Shown one piece after another: positions 47,201 through 57,212 of a stretch of DNA of 64,000 nucleotides; position 1 is the first letter of the stretch; every line of letters begins with the position of its first letter. The notes below the pieces were generated by a model. The model saw nothing but the letters and a program-made list of their open reading frames with translations. It was not told the DNA's origin and made no database searches. Source of the stretch: Bdellovibrio sp. CG22_combo_CG10-13_8_21_14_all_39_27 (GTDB lineage Bacteria > Bdellovibrionota > Bacteriovoracia > Bacteriovoracales > Bacteriovoracaceae). Both the position numbers and the translations under genes were made by a program. The DNA lies in assembly GCA_002786715.1 (NCBI GenBank), contig PCTW01000061.1, positions 62,001 to 126,000 of the forward strand, in the 5' to 3' direction.

Positions 47201-48217
47201 ATGATGATGAAACTTCTGGCGATCATATCTATATTGGTATCATTCAATGCTTTCTCTTATGATCGTTTGTCGGATACAGGGCTTTATTCTGATATTCAAA
47301 CTTATACAGTTGCTAGCGAAAATCGCCATTATTCACCTCAGTATCCTTTGTGGACAGATGGAGCTGTCAAAAATCGCTGGATCTCATTACCTCCTGGGAC
47401 AAAAATAGATACGAGTAATATGGATCGTTGGGTTTTTCCCAATGGAACAAAGCTGTGGAAAGAGTTTGCCTTTGCGCAAGCAGACGGAAGTGTTTTCAAA
47501 GTTGAAACTCGATTAATTGAAAAAAATCCACAAGGCCAATGGCAATATTATAGTTTCCATTGGAACCAAGATCAGACTGATGCTGATCTCGTCCCTGACA
47601 GTGGATTGGGTGACGTTTATCAAATTAATCCAACAACTACTTATGACATTCCTAGTAAAAGACAATGTATCGGTTGCCATGGATTTGATAATCGCCCTGT
47701 TCAAAGTTTTCAAGCCTTGCAACTATCTCCAATTAGAGACCCACAAGCTCCTCATCAAGATATTCTCAAGAAAGATATGATTACATTAGCGGATATGGTT
47801 CAAGAAAAGATGATGACTCATAATCCAAGCGTTTGGCCTGAAATGCCAGACGATGCCGCTAATCCCTTACAAAAAACAGTATTTGGATACATGGTAGGGA
47901 ATTGTTCGAGCTGTCACCGTCCTGGGGGTTTAAGCGAAAGAACTGGTTTTCTGATGAATTTCAAAAGCCAGCAGACTGATGTTAAAAAGCAGCCTGTTTT
48001 TATGACAGGTATTAATCAACACACGACTTTTTATCAAATTCCAAATCAAGATCCTATGAATAGCTTTCGATTTAAACCGAATCGACCTGACCTCTCAGCA
48101 GCTCTGATTCGATTGGGAGATCGTACACACCGTCCAATGCCTCCCTTTGGTTATAAGATGGCCGATATGGAAGCGGTTAAGCTGATGGAAGCTTATATTA
48201 ATAATTATCAAGAGTAA
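47201..48217 (+). CDS. Diheme c-type cytochrome, SO2930-like
   Basis: 338 residues from one of three consecutive ATGs (47201-47209) after AGGGAG. Signal peptide (LLAIISILVSFNAFS), then a domain with two heme-binding motifs, CIGCH (about residue 152) and CSSCH (about 240). The N-terminal YPLWTDGAVKNRWISLPPGTKID segment is typical of the SO2930 family of diheme cytochromes. Periplasmic electron transfer role; partner unknown. The Tag gene follows after 5 nt, probably by chance of packing. Confidence 0.8.
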   Translation: MMMKLLAIISILVSFNAFSYDRLSDTGLYSDIQTYTVASENRHYSPQYPLWTDGAVKNRWISLPPGTKIDTSNMDRWVFPNGTKLWKEFAFAQADGSVFKVETRLIEKNPQGQWQYYSFHWNQDQTDADLVPDSGLGDVYQINPTTTYDIPSKRQCIGCHGFDNRPVQSFQALQLSPIRDPQAPHQDILKKDMITLADMVQEKMMTHNPSVWPEMPDDAANPLQKTVFGYMVGNCSSCHRPGGLSERTGFLMNFKSQQTDVKKQPVFMTGINQHTTFYQIPNQDPMNSFRFKPNRPDLSAALIRLGDRTHRPMPPFGYKMADMEAVKLMEAYINNYQE

Positions 48218-48222
48218 GAGAT

Positions 48223-48792
48223 ATGAGTGAGCGCTGTCCTTGGGCCAAGCCGAGTAATCCCCTTTATATAAAGTACCACGATGAGGAATGGGGAAAACCA
48301 TCCTTTGATGAAACTCATTTGTTTGAAATGCTCTGTTTAGAAGGAGCTCAAGCGGGACTGTCGTGGGAGACGATTCTCAATAAGAGAGAAGATTATCGAA
48401 AATTGTTTCATCATTTTGATTTCAAAAAAATGGCAAAGATGACAGACGCCCAACTTGAAAAAATTTTACTGAATCCCAAAATTGTCCGCAACCGATTAAA
48501 GGTTTATGGCTTTAGAAAAAATGCTCTGGCTTATTGTGAAATGAAAAAACAGGGAGAGGATTTAGTTTCTTTTTTATGGGATAGAATTGATCATAAACCG
48601 ATTCAAAATAAGATTAAGACCCTAAAGCAGATAACAATTAAAAATGAATTATCAGATCAAATCAGCAAAGAGCTAAAGAAGAAAGGTTTCACTTTTGTTG
48701 GTTCGACTATCATCTATGCCTATATGCAAGCTGTTGGAATGGTTAACGACCACTTAACAACTTGCCCACAGTATAAAACAATTAAATCGTAA
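48223..48792 (+). CDS. tag: DNA-3-methyladenine glycosylase I
   Basis: 189 residues matching Tag: RCPWAKPSNPLYIKYHDEEWG at the N-terminus, LEGAQAGLSWETILNKRE, and a C-terminal STIIYAYMQAVGMVNDHLTTC. The Zn ligands of Tag (Cys and His near the N-terminus, His and Cys near the C-terminus) are all present. It removes 3-methyladenine from alkylated DNA. The 3' end overlaps the convergent exported protein gene by 11 nt. Confidence 0.93.
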   Translation: MSERCPWAKPSNPLYIKYHDEEWGKPSFDETHLFEMLCLEGAQAGLSWETILNKREDYRKLFHHFDFKKMAKMTDAQLEKILLNPKIVRNRLKVYGFRKNALAYCEMKKQGEDLVSFLWDRIDHKPIQNKIKTLKQITIKNELSDQISKELKKKGFTFVGSTIIYAYMQAVGMVNDHLTTCPQYKTIKS

Positions 48793-50074
48793 TATAGATT
48801 TTGTCGCCGTCGATTCTAATTGCAGTGCCAGAAATAAACTTCTTAATTAAGTTCAGGGCAAGATCTTTGGCATTCATTCCAGCTACTCGAGTATTCTTTA
48901 AGTAAAAAAGGATTTCTCCTTTTTGCTCATCAAGTGAAACTTCCGCTTCAAGTTTAAAATTGAGTCTAAACCAAACTTTGATTTTACCTGTCAGACTCAT
49001 TTGTCCGTTTCGAACTTGAACATTAATGTCGCTAATTTTAGAAACATTAACCTTCTCACCATTTTGGATGATAATGCTTTGAACAGTAGGAACAATTTCT
49101 TTGACAGTAGAATCGAGTCTGACTAAGCAACCTTTGATAAGGTGATAGTGATTGATTTGTGTCCAATCAACCGGAAGCTTGAAACAGTTCAAATCAAGTT
49201 CTTCTACATTTGAAGTCTCTTCTTCTGTTTTAAAGCTTAAATGATCTGAGTTCACTTGATACTCGTCGCTGGTTAAAACAAATTTTGGCCTATCTATTTG
49301 AGTATTGATACCGCTGACGTTGGCATGAAATTGATTAACTTCAATTTCAGAAGCCACTAAACAATTCTGCAGAAAGGCTTCGAGATCAAAGGGAGTCAGC
49401 ATCTCAAGAGCACGATGGCATTTGAACATGGCTCCTTGAAGGTTATAAACCCCATCCTTATATTGCCCAATAATCGAAGAAAGGTCAGCGAGAAGAACTT
49501 CTTCACTTAATCCCATTTCATTCATCTTAATTTTTACAGAGCTTATGGCATCTTGATATTCCATATTAACCGTAGGAGAGCGATCTTTGTCTCTCGATTG
49601 AATGCGGGCCTTTTTAAAACAAACGTCATCAATGGCAGTACTGAATCGTCCTTCAGGGTCACATTCTAAGCGAGCATGTAGCATTGAAACTTTCTTTTGG
49701 TTTTGTTCCACTGCGAGATGAGCTGAGTCGATAGTGATGAGATCTTGATCGATATTTACTGTCGCATCAGTTAAAGAAATTGAATCTAATCCTTTAAGTG
49801 GATTTCCTTGATCGAGCGGAACGGCAAATTTAATGGCATTGTTTTTAAACATAAGCTTGTTATCAATCAAGCGTACATCGGCAATAAAAGGAGTTCCCAG
49901 TTCTGGATCTATTTGAACTTCAAAATCATCTTGTATGACTTCAATTTTGCGAGCATTGGCAGTTCCTTGAAGAACAAGATCCTGCTTAGTCATATTTAGT
50001 TCATTGACTGACAAATGAACGAGCTCATTGGACCAGACTTGTGACATGAGTCCGATAAAAAGACTTAAAAGCAT
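48782..50074 (-). CDS. Exported protein, possibly AsmA/LptC-like beta-rich, unknown
   Basis: 430 residues with a short signal peptide (MLLSLFIGLMSQVWS). The mature chain is dominated by short alternating strands (VNIDQDLITIDSAHL, KIKMNEMGL, MSLTGKIKVWF) resembling the long beta-solenoid of periplasmic lipid-transport proteins of the AsmA or LptC type, but no motif settles this. Five Cys spread through the middle. No family is assigned. Transcribed alone; convergent with tag. Confidence 0.5.
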   Translation of the reverse strand: MLLSLFIGLMSQVWSNELVHLSVNELNMTKQDLVLQGTANARKIEVIQDDFEVQIDPELGTPFIADVRLIDNKLMFKNNAIKFAVPLDQGNPLKGLDSISLTDATVNIDQDLITIDSAHLAVEQNQKKVSMLHARLECDPEGRFSTAIDDVCFKKARIQSRDKDRSPTVNMEYQDAISSVKIKMNEMGLSEEVLLADLSSIIGQYKDGVYNLQGAMFKCHRALEMLTPFDLEAFLQNCLVASEIEVNQFHANVSGINTQIDRPKFVLTSDEYQVNSDHLSFKTEEETSNVEELDLNCFKLPVDWTQINHYHLIKGCLVRLDSTVKEIVPTVQSIIIQNGEKVNVSKISDINVQVRNGQMSLTGKIKVWFRLNFKLEAEVSLDEQKGEILFYLKNTRVAGMNAKDLALNLIKKFISGTAIRIDGDKIYITI

Positions 50075-50151
50075 GAAGCAGCTCCCTTAAGGTTTTTTCT
50101 CAATAAAAAACTGTTAAGAAAGCCTAGCTTTATGAATTTAAACGGTCAAAT

Positions 50152-51309
50152 TTAGAATGAGCCTGGTGCGTCAAATGCTTGAAGATAAAGTGCATACTCT
50201 CTTAATAAAGTCTCATTTCCAGCATCTTTACCAATGAATTCTCTGCGCGTTCCGCGAATCGTAATCTTCTTGCGAACTTCAAAGGTGCATCCTTTAAGAT
50301 CACAAAGGAGCTGATTACCCAGGAAGTAAGAAGCATTTGGTGTCTCACCTGATAAGATTTTTGTGCAATTGCTGTTGGCATTTGAATTAGGAAGGCGAGG
50401 ACAAAGGAGGTCAGTCACGATGGCTTGAAAGACTTCTCTTGAAGGTGTGCTATTTGAGTAAATTTCTGTTGGGTAACTCAGCAAGGCCTTTACAGTTCCT
50501 AAAGAGCAATTTCCCTTTTGATTAGAAAAGTTGCAAAAAACTTTCATGAAGGGAAGTCCAATTTCATAACTACCCCAGTGCCCAGTATAACTGTGGTTGT
50601 TTGGCTTCATTCTGTAGCAGCTCATGTTTTGGCATGATTTCGAGTTTTCAAAAGACAGGCCATTAGAGTTTGACCAACCACCATGAGGGTATTGTCCTTC
50701 ATTGTTATGATACCAATGCCCATCGTTATGGACTCTTTGAAAATCAGTGCTGGTTAAAGAACCAAGAACGGGAATTTCCCATATTTCAGATATTTTAGGG
50801 GCTGAGAAAAATCCTGTATTGCATCCGTGAAAAATAGCATAAGCGTCTTCAGTGAAGAGCTCTTTCATAAAAGAGATTTTGCTAGAAGAATCATCAAAGC
50901 GGCTGCCTTCTTGCAACCCAAGTCCAAACCAGGCACTTGAATGTCCAAAGAAATGAAATGAGCTGATACTTGTAAGTTGCTTTAGAATTGGAACAAGTTT
51001 AGTCATTGTGAGTTTATTTGAATTTGAATCAATGATCGTAAAATTTTGTCTTTGTAAAACCGCCAAATCTTTTTCAGCACCATTATCCAAGGCCCAGACA
51101 ATCAATTGTTGTCTCTCTGGAAATAATTCATTTTGTCTTTTGGCATTTGTTACTGCCGCTTGAAGAAAAAGAGTCGCCATTTCTGGCCCATATCCGACAA
51201 CGTAGACATCAGTCGTTTTACTCGAGTCGAGTTGACTATTAAGAGTAAAAACATTGAAGGCCATAACGGATTGGCAAACAAAAAGCAGAGAAAGAACGAA
51301 CCATTTCAT
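50152..51309 (-). CDS. Exported protein with clan CD-like His-Cys pair
   Basis: 385 residues. Signal peptide (MKWFVLSLLFVCQSVMA). An alpha/beta N-terminal domain (about 25-185) contains SFHFFGHSSAWFG (H123) and YAIFHGCNTGFFS (C163), each after a hydrophobic strand, which is how the catalytic His and Cys are placed in caspase-, CHAT- and gingipain-type peptidases. The C-terminal half has eight or more Cys and probably disulfides (SCQNMSCYR, FCNFSNQKGNC, LLCPRLP, LLCDLKGCTF). Peptidase activity is inferred only from these motifs. Confidence 0.55.
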   Translation of the reverse strand: MKWFVLSLLFVCQSVMAFNVFTLNSQLDSSKTTDVYVVGYGPEMATLFLQAAVTNAKRQNELFPERQQLIVWALDNGAEKDLAVLQRQNFTIIDSNSNKLTMTKLVPILKQLTSISSFHFFGHSSAWFGLGLQEGSRFDDSSSKISFMKELFTEDAYAIFHGCNTGFFSAPKISEIWEIPVLGSLTSTDFQRVHNDGHWYHNNEGQYPHGGWSNSNGLSFENSKSCQNMSCYRMKPNNHSYTGHWGSYEIGLPFMKVFCNFSNQKGNCSLGTVKALLSYPTEIYSNSTPSREVFQAIVTDLLCPRLPNSNANSNCTKILSGETPNASYFLGNQLLCDLKGCTFEVRKKITIRGTRREFIGKDAGNETLLREYALYLQAFDAPGSF

Positions 51310-51393
51310 AATGTGTACTCCAAAAATAAACCTCTCGAATCACTGCATACAATATATTCATGATGCAGGCCAGAGATGAATATGTATTTTTAT

Positions 51394-53865
51394 CTAGACG
51401 AGTTCTTTTTTTCTATCGATATACTGGTCTTGACCAAACAATTGTCCTGAACCGATTCCATATTTTTCGTGAACACCAATATTTCTAGTGAGTTCATCCG
51501 ATTCAAGTTCTTGGGCCAAAAACTGCAAATAGTTTCTAACTTTAAAAACCAATTCTTGATCGCTCTCTCCAAGGGCTTCGTAGCGGAAGAGCGAGACTCC
51601 AAGGTCAACCATTTGATCAACCAACTGAGAAGAAGATTGAGGGCGAGCATTGAACATCGTATTTCGGCACTCTTGATCGGCAGTTATAAAATGGGCATTG
51701 CCAAATTGATCCTTCAATTCAAGCTTATGCTTTTCACAAGGTTTACCACAATCTTTAAAGCTCGATCCTTTTGACAAGAAAGCGGCAAACACACAGTGTT
51801 CCATATGAAAGCTTGGCATGTAGTGATGGAGGATCAATTCAAAATCTGATTGCGAGGAATTTCGGATAAGATCCATCACTTGCTGTCCGTTCAAATCTAA
51901 GCCTGGAGTTAATCTCTGTAGAGACTTTCCAAATAAGTATTCTGATGTCAAAGAGTTTGAAACATTGAGTGAGTAATCACCAATAAGACTTTTCTCTGGC
52001 GCATGCTCTTTTAAGTATTGAAGCGCTCCTAAATTTCGAACTAAAAAACCGTCAGGATTCAAACGAATGAGATGATTGAGATTATGGTATTCACCAGGTT
52101 TGAGGATTCGCGTAGTCGCTAAAGCAACTTGACACGGATAATCCTCCAGCAATTCTAAGGCTTCTTTATAATCGCGACCAAATTCAAAATCGAGGTAGAC
52201 CCAAGCCATTTGATCCCATTCATCAGGGGAGAGTTCTTTGGTGAGTGTATCTACTTGATCTTTATTTCTCAAAAGAATGGTTAACCTTGGACTGCCTATT
52301 TCAGAATCTTGAGGCTTATGTTTTAATTCACTTGCTCTCAAATCATTAATGATCAACGGAATTCTCTGCGTTCGAGAGAGATTTAATTCCTCAATCATCC
52401 TCTGGCGAAGACCTTTTAGCTCTTTTTGGGAAATAAAGCATTGATCATCATTCTTAATAACTAATTCTTGAATGGAATAGGCAGATTGAGAAAGAGAATT
52501 AATTTCTTTTTCTATGACTGTAATATCAATTGTTTTTTGGGCCTTCTCAAGCTTTGAATCTGCCTTAAGTTCTCTCCATTGGAGATGATCGTCCCTATAC
52601 TTTAATGTTAAGGGATGCCCAAGTTTCGCAACGATTTCAATTTGGAGAGGAATTCTCTTCTTTAAATTCCTGTCAGTAATTGTCTTATGCCATTTTTTAG
52701 ATAATTGAGGGTCGCTATTCAAGTAGAGTGAATCACCTTTACAAATATTTTGAACAGGAAAAGATTTTTCGAGTCCTATAATATAGTTTTGGGGTCCAAT
52801 CTTTTGAACTTGATATAGTGAAGATCCATCCTGAACTTTTTCACCATCAATATATATCCCCATTCCAGGTTCAAGATTTTGATCACTTTCAATTTCTAAG
52901 TTTCTATTTTTAATTTGAATGATCTTACCCACTTTGATTCCGCGGTGAGAGCTATATCGACCATTGACCAATCGTTGATGATCAACTCCATTGAGCCAGC
53001 CACTATAAAAACCTCTCGAGTAACTTAAGGCCATATCACTTACGCCTTTCTTGTAATCAAACGAGATTTGATCGACAGCTTTGCGATAATAGTGAGCAGT
53101 TGAAGCCACGTAGTCGGGACCTTTGAGTCGACCTTCTACTTTTAATGAGTGGACACCAATATTCGCGAGTTCTGGAATCTGTTCAATCCCAGCGAGATCT
53201 TGAGGACTCACAATATGTTTGCGATCTTTCAGATCAAACTTTTCTCCATCAACCAGCATCTCATACTCAAAACGGCAACTTTGTGCACATTGCCCGCGAT
53301 TGGCCGAGCGTCCGCCAATGCTTTCAGAAGTAAAACATTGTCCTGAGTAAGCTACACAGAGAGCTCCGTGGACGAAAACTTCTAATTCTTTATCTGTCTT
53401 TGCCTTTATTTTTTTTATTTCTTCTAAAGAGTTTTCTCTACCTAAGACAAAACGCTTAATTCCCAAATCCTCGAGAAGTTCAATGGCATCATGATTGGTC
53501 ACTGTCATTTGAGTAGAAGCATGAATTTCTTGCTCTGGGCAAATTGATTGAATGAGTTTTACTAAACCAAGATCCTGAACAATAAAAGCATCGGGAGAAA
53601 GAGGAATAAGATTCTTAATAAGTTCAGCAGCCCTCTCAAGCTCTTCTTCAAAAATAAGAACATTAAAAGCCAGGTGAACTTTGACATTATAAAGATGGCA
53701 AAGATCGATCATTTCTTTCAGCTCTGAAAAGCTATGATCTTTAGTTCTTCCTCTTGCGTTGAAATGAGGAACGCCAATATAGATCGCATCGGCCCCGTTA
53801 TGGATCGCCGCTAAACAACTTTCATAGTCGCCCACTGGGAGAAGAAGTTCTGGTTTTTGAATCAT
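51394..53865 (-). CDS. U32 peptidase-family protein, RlhA-like
   Basis: 823 residues. N-terminal U32 TIM-barrel: PELLLPVGDYESCLAAIHNGADAIYIGVPHFNAR and the four-Cys iron-sulfur cluster in VAYSGQC and NRGQCAQSCRFEY. The C-terminal part contains a second U32-like segment with HCVFAAF and DCGKPCEKHK, as in DUF3656-bearing RlhA. E. coli RlhA is about 650 residues and hydroxylates C2501 of 23S rRNA; this one is longer. It most likely modifies rRNA or tRNA. No membrane segment. Transcribed alone. Confidence 0.8.
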   Translation of the reverse strand: MIQKPELLLPVGDYESCLAAIHNGADAIYIGVPHFNARGRTKDHSFSELKEMIDLCHLYNVKVHLAFNVLIFEEELERAAELIKNLIPLSPDAFIVQDLGLVKLIQSICPEQEIHASTQMTVTNHDAIELLEDLGIKRFVLGRENSLEEIKKIKAKTDKELEVFVHGALCVAYSGQCFTSESIGGRSANRGQCAQSCRFEYEMLVDGEKFDLKDRKHIVSPQDLAGIEQIPELANIGVHSLKVEGRLKGPDYVASTAHYYRKAVDQISFDYKKGVSDMALSYSRGFYSGWLNGVDHQRLVNGRYSSHRGIKVGKIIQIKNRNLEIESDQNLEPGMGIYIDGEKVQDGSSLYQVQKIGPQNYIIGLEKSFPVQNICKGDSLYLNSDPQLSKKWHKTITDRNLKKRIPLQIEIVAKLGHPLTLKYRDDHLQWRELKADSKLEKAQKTIDITVIEKEINSLSQSAYSIQELVIKNDDQCFISQKELKGLRQRMIEELNLSRTQRIPLIINDLRASELKHKPQDSEIGSPRLTILLRNKDQVDTLTKELSPDEWDQMAWVYLDFEFGRDYKEALELLEDYPCQVALATTRILKPGEYHNLNHLIRLNPDGFLVRNLGALQYLKEHAPEKSLIGDYSLNVSNSLTSEYLFGKSLQRLTPGLDLNGQQVMDLIRNSSQSDFELILHHYMPSFHMEHCVFAAFLSKGSSFKDCGKPCEKHKLELKDQFGNAHFITADQECRNTMFNARPQSSSQLVDQMVDLGVSLFRYEALGESDQELVFKVRNYLQFLAQELESDELTRNIGVHEKYGIGSGQLFGQDQYIDRKKELV

Positions 53866-53886
53866 GGCCCAACATAGCCTTTAGGG

Positions 53887-53940
53887 AACTTATTGAAAAT
53901 AGGTCATACTTTTTTACAATGTAGGCTAACTTATTGAAAA
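53887..53940. repeat. Two 13-bp direct repeats upstream of the desaturase gene
   Basis: AACTTATTGAAAA at 53887-53899 and again at 53928-53940, 41 bp apart (about four helical turns), each preceded by TAGG. They fit a regulator-binding pair in the 183-bp gap between the divergent U32 and desaturase genes. Confidence 0.45.
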
Positions 53941-54048
53941 GATGGAGACTTTTACGCTTCTTTTACAAACAAATGATGAGTTGCACCCTACAATATTATC
54001 AGAAGACAGGTTCGTGCAATCGAGCCTCAAAGATAAAAGGGGACTTTT

Positions 54049-55086
54049 ATGCAATCAGATACTAAAGCGACAAAGGCTTCATGGCAAAAAATAGTAAAGC
54101 CTTATACTGAAATCGATAACAAGAAAAGTATGTTTCAACTTTTCAACACTCTCATACCGCTTGTTGTCATGTGGTACGTGACTTACAAATCACTCTCGTA
54201 TTCTTATTTTGTGACTGTAGGATTAGCTCTTGTTACGAGTTTCTTTTTTATACGAGTTTTTATTATCATGCATGATCTTGGGCATGGGACGTTTTTTAAA
54301 ACGAGAAAAGTAAGAGATATTGTCGGAACACTTCTCGGGGTTTTAACATGTACTCCTTATGCTCAATGGACTAAAGAGCATGCCACTCATCACAATACTT
54401 CTGGAAATTTAGATAAAAGAGGTCACGGAGACGTTTGGACTGTTACTGCTGAAGAATTTCAAAATATGACGGCCTGGGAGAGATTCTCTTATCGCGTTTA
54501 TCGAAATCCGTTTATTACTTTTTTTATTGGACCAATATATATCTTTCAAATTCGCCATCGCTTTTCATTAAGCTCGGACGGACCAGTAGAGAGACAAGGA
54601 ATTAAGATTACCAATGTTCTCATTGTTGTCGCCATCATTGGTATGTCGGCACTGGTTGGATTTAAGAATTTTCTTCTGATTCAGGCTCCGATCTTGATCT
54701 TTGCTCAAAGTCTAGGATGTTGGTTGTTTTATGTTCAACATCAGTATGAAGAGGTTTATTGGGGAAAGGGAGCTCAATGGAGTTATGTTGATGCAGCTTT
54801 AGAGGGTTGCTCATATTACAAGCTTCCAAAGGTTTTTCAGTGGTGCACAGGGAATATCGGATTTCACCATATTCACCATTTAAGTCACCAAATCCCTAAT
54901 TACAATCTTCAAAGATGCTATGAAGAAAACGAGCTCTTTCAAAATGCGAAAGTGCTAACATTCTGGGAAAGTCTTTCGTGTGCATTCTTGAAAATCTATG
55001 ACGAAGAATCAGGAGAGTTGATTACTTTTAGAGAGTTTTCAAGAAGATATAAGAAAAGTAAAAAAGCAGTATTGGCAGCAGCTTAA
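54049..55086 (+). CDS. Membrane fatty acid desaturase
   Basis: 345 residues with four membrane segments and the three His boxes of acyl-lipid desaturases: HDLGH (75-79), HATHH (111-115) and HHIHH (about 272-276). It introduces a double bond into membrane lipids using O2, probably to control fluidity. An AAAAGGGGAC purine run precedes the ATG. Convergent with the SelD fusion gene (4-nt overlap). Direct repeats lie upstream. Confidence 0.9.
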   Translation: MQSDTKATKASWQKIVKPYTEIDNKKSMFQLFNTLIPLVVMWYVTYKSLSYSYFVTVGLALVTSFFFIRVFIIMHDLGHGTFFKTRKVRDIVGTLLGVLTCTPYAQWTKEHATHHNTSGNLDKRGHGDVWTVTAEEFQNMTAWERFSYRVYRNPFITFFIGPIYIFQIRHRFSLSSDGPVERQGIKITNVLIVVAIIGMSALVGFKNFLLIQAPILIFAQSLGCWLFYVQHQYEEVYWGKGAQWSYVDAALEGCSYYKLPKVFQWCTGNIGFHHIHHLSHQIPNYNLQRCYEENELFQNAKVLTFWESLSCAFLKIYDEESGELITFREFSRRYKKSKKAVLAAA

Positions 55087-57212
55087 GATATCTGAATCCA
55101 TCGGGACTGTGATCGGGAAGTAATTGTTCCAATCACAGTCCATCCTTCTTCTAATAATTCTTTTTTATCCGCAGGTAAAATCGCAAGGATAGGACCATTG
55201 GTTTGGGGATCGTAGTACACGTCTGCAATATCATCACTAACATATGGGGAAAAGCTTTTTTTATTTTCATCAATTAGAAAGCTTCTGTGATCGCGATCAA
55301 TCAAATCTTGAGTTTTTTCTAAAATATTAACCTGCTTCAAATCAATTTGGGCAGATGTACCACTCGCTTCAAGAAGTTCGTAAAGATGCCCAATGAATCC
55401 AAATCCTGTCACGTCTGTCGCTGAATGGAGTTTTTCCAAAAGTGCATCAGGTATAAAATTAGGAGTGGTCATCTGAGAGATGAGATCATGGGCTTGATGA
55501 GAACCTAAGTCTCCTTTCATAAGCGCCTGGAGGGCGATACCAGAGCCGAGCTTCTTATTCATGATAATAAGGTCTCCAGGCTTCGCTCCATCCTTTCTTA
55601 AGACTAAGCTTTGTTTCTCGCCGACGACAGTCACAGAGAGATGATCTTCAGCATTTTCAAAGGTGTGAGCATTGCTCATTTGAATGTTGTTGTCTTTGCA
55701 GACTTTGAGAATGCCTGACATGACTTGAAGGAGAAAATTTCGCTGTTGAGCTTCTCGCCGATGAGCTAGACCTACAGAGACTGTCAATGCAACAGGTTTA
55801 ATACCGCTGACCCATAAGTCAGAAAGAGCGTGAAGAGTCGATATTTGTCCAAACAACATAGGGTCTGGAAGAAAGGCTCTTAGACCATCGACGCTAATAT
55901 AGTTATCGTTCTTTTTTACAGGTAGAGGATAGCAATCTTCACGAGTTAACGGCATAACATCGGAAAAAGATAATTGAAGAAGACTAATGACTTCACTTAA
56001 AAGAGATTGGGAAATCTTGGCTCCACATCCTCCACAGGTATTAACTACCATGGAATGATCCCGCTCTGATTCGGACATCTCAAAGGGAAGTGATCCAAAT
56101 CGTTTCATAAAACGAACATCGATAAACTTTTTCCAAATCCAAAAAAGTGAAGAAGCGATGGCCCAATTTCCTCTTGATGCCAAGATACGAGTCGAAGAAA
56201 GGTGAATAAGTTTTAAAAAGTTTTTTTGCGGAATATAATCAAGAATCGTCGACTGAGATTTTTTTGTGACAAATTTTCTTATATTGTTTGAAAGTACCAT
56301 TCCTTCTCTGACAGCAAAAACTCCGGCTTTGGGAAGCGGAGAGGGCGAAAAATGGATACAATCTCCAGCTCCAAATATATTTGGAAATTCATCGACTTGT
56401 AGTTTCGCATTAACTTTTAGAAATCCTGTTTCATTGGTGGGAAGCTTTGAAAGTTTGAAGATTTCTGGAGCTTCCGCATCTGTTGCCAAAAAAATAAAAT
56501 CGTATTCTCCAACAAATTCTTCATGAGAATAAATTTTCTGATGATCAATTTTAGTGACTGGGGTTTTTGTTAATACTTTAACCCCTTTTTGAAGCATCTC
56601 CTGAATGACAATGGCTTGAGCTTTTTGAGGGAAGTCAGTGAGAAGATTTTCATTACTATGGATGAGTGAGACTTGATCATTTCGATTGAAAGAATTTATT
56701 TTTGAAATAATGGCAGAGGTCGTTTCAATACCGGCTGGCCCTCCTCCAATAATCGCAATTCTTTGAGGTGGAAGTGAAGGTAATTTCTCAAGAACACTAT
56801 TCCATTTCGGCAGCAATTTTGAAATGGGCTTTAATTTAATGACATGCTCTGATTCAATAATCTGATTGACACTCTTTGGGGTGATTCCAATATTCAGGGA
56901 TAGGACATCGTAAAGTATAGGAGCCCTATCACTTGCGAATCGAACCATACAGTTTTCAGAATCTATTTGGGTAATACGATCACGAACAAAAACAACACCA
57001 GCTTGAGAAGCTAATTTCCAAAGATTGAAATGAATTTCTTCTTCAGTGTATAGCCCCATCATATATCCGGGAAGCATGCCCGAATAAGGAGCGACATCTC
57101 CGTCCGAAATGAGAATGACAGATACGCCCTCAAGGGGTTTCATCGCCATCATCTTCAGGCATTGTATATTAGCGTGGCCCGCTCCCGCGAGCACGATTAC
57201 TGATGAACTCAT
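55083..57212 (-). CDS. selD: SelD fused to a pyridine nucleotide-disulfide oxidoreductase
   Basis: 709 residues from an ATG at 57212 (AGGAG upstream). Residues 1-365 form an FAD/NAD(P) oxidoreductase (VIVLAGAGHANIQCL, AIIGGGPAGIETTSA, NIFGAGDCIHF). Residues about 385-709 are selenide, water dikinase with the nucleophile in CGGCGAKIS (Cys, not a UGA codon), DDYxL-type Lys/His residues and ATDVTGFGFIGH. It makes selenophosphate from selenide and ATP. The start overlaps the end of selU by 44 nt in another frame, so the two are coupled. Confidence 0.9.
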   Translation of the reverse strand: MSSSVIVLAGAGHANIQCLKMMAMKPLEGVSVILISDGDVAPYSGMLPGYMMGLYTEEEIHFNLWKLASQAGVVFVRDRITQIDSENCMVRFASDRAPILYDVLSLNIGITPKSVNQIIESEHVIKLKPISKLLPKWNSVLEKLPSLPPQRIAIIGGGPAGIETTSAIISKINSFNRNDQVSLIHSNENLLTDFPQKAQAIVIQEMLQKGVKVLTKTPVTKIDHQKIYSHEEFVGEYDFIFLATDAEAPEIFKLSKLPTNETGFLKVNAKLQVDEFPNIFGAGDCIHFSPSPLPKAGVFAVREGMVLSNNIRKFVTKKSQSTILDYIPQKNFLKLIHLSSTRILASRGNWAIASSLFWIWKKFIDVRFMKRFGSLPFEMSESERDHSMVVNTCGGCGAKISQSLLSEVISLLQLSFSDVMPLTREDCYPLPVKKNDNYISVDGLRAFLPDPMLFGQISTLHALSDLWVSGIKPVALTVSVGLAHRREAQQRNFLLQVMSGILKVCKDNNIQMSNAHTFENAEDHLSVTVVGEKQSLVLRKDGAKPGDLIIMNKKLGSGIALQALMKGDLGSHQAHDLISQMTTPNFIPDALLEKLHSATDVTGFGFIGHLYELLEASGTSAQIDLKQVNILEKTQDLIDRDHRSFLIDENKKSFSPYVSDDIADVYYDPQTNGPILAILPADKKELLEEGWTVIGTITSRSQSRWIQIS

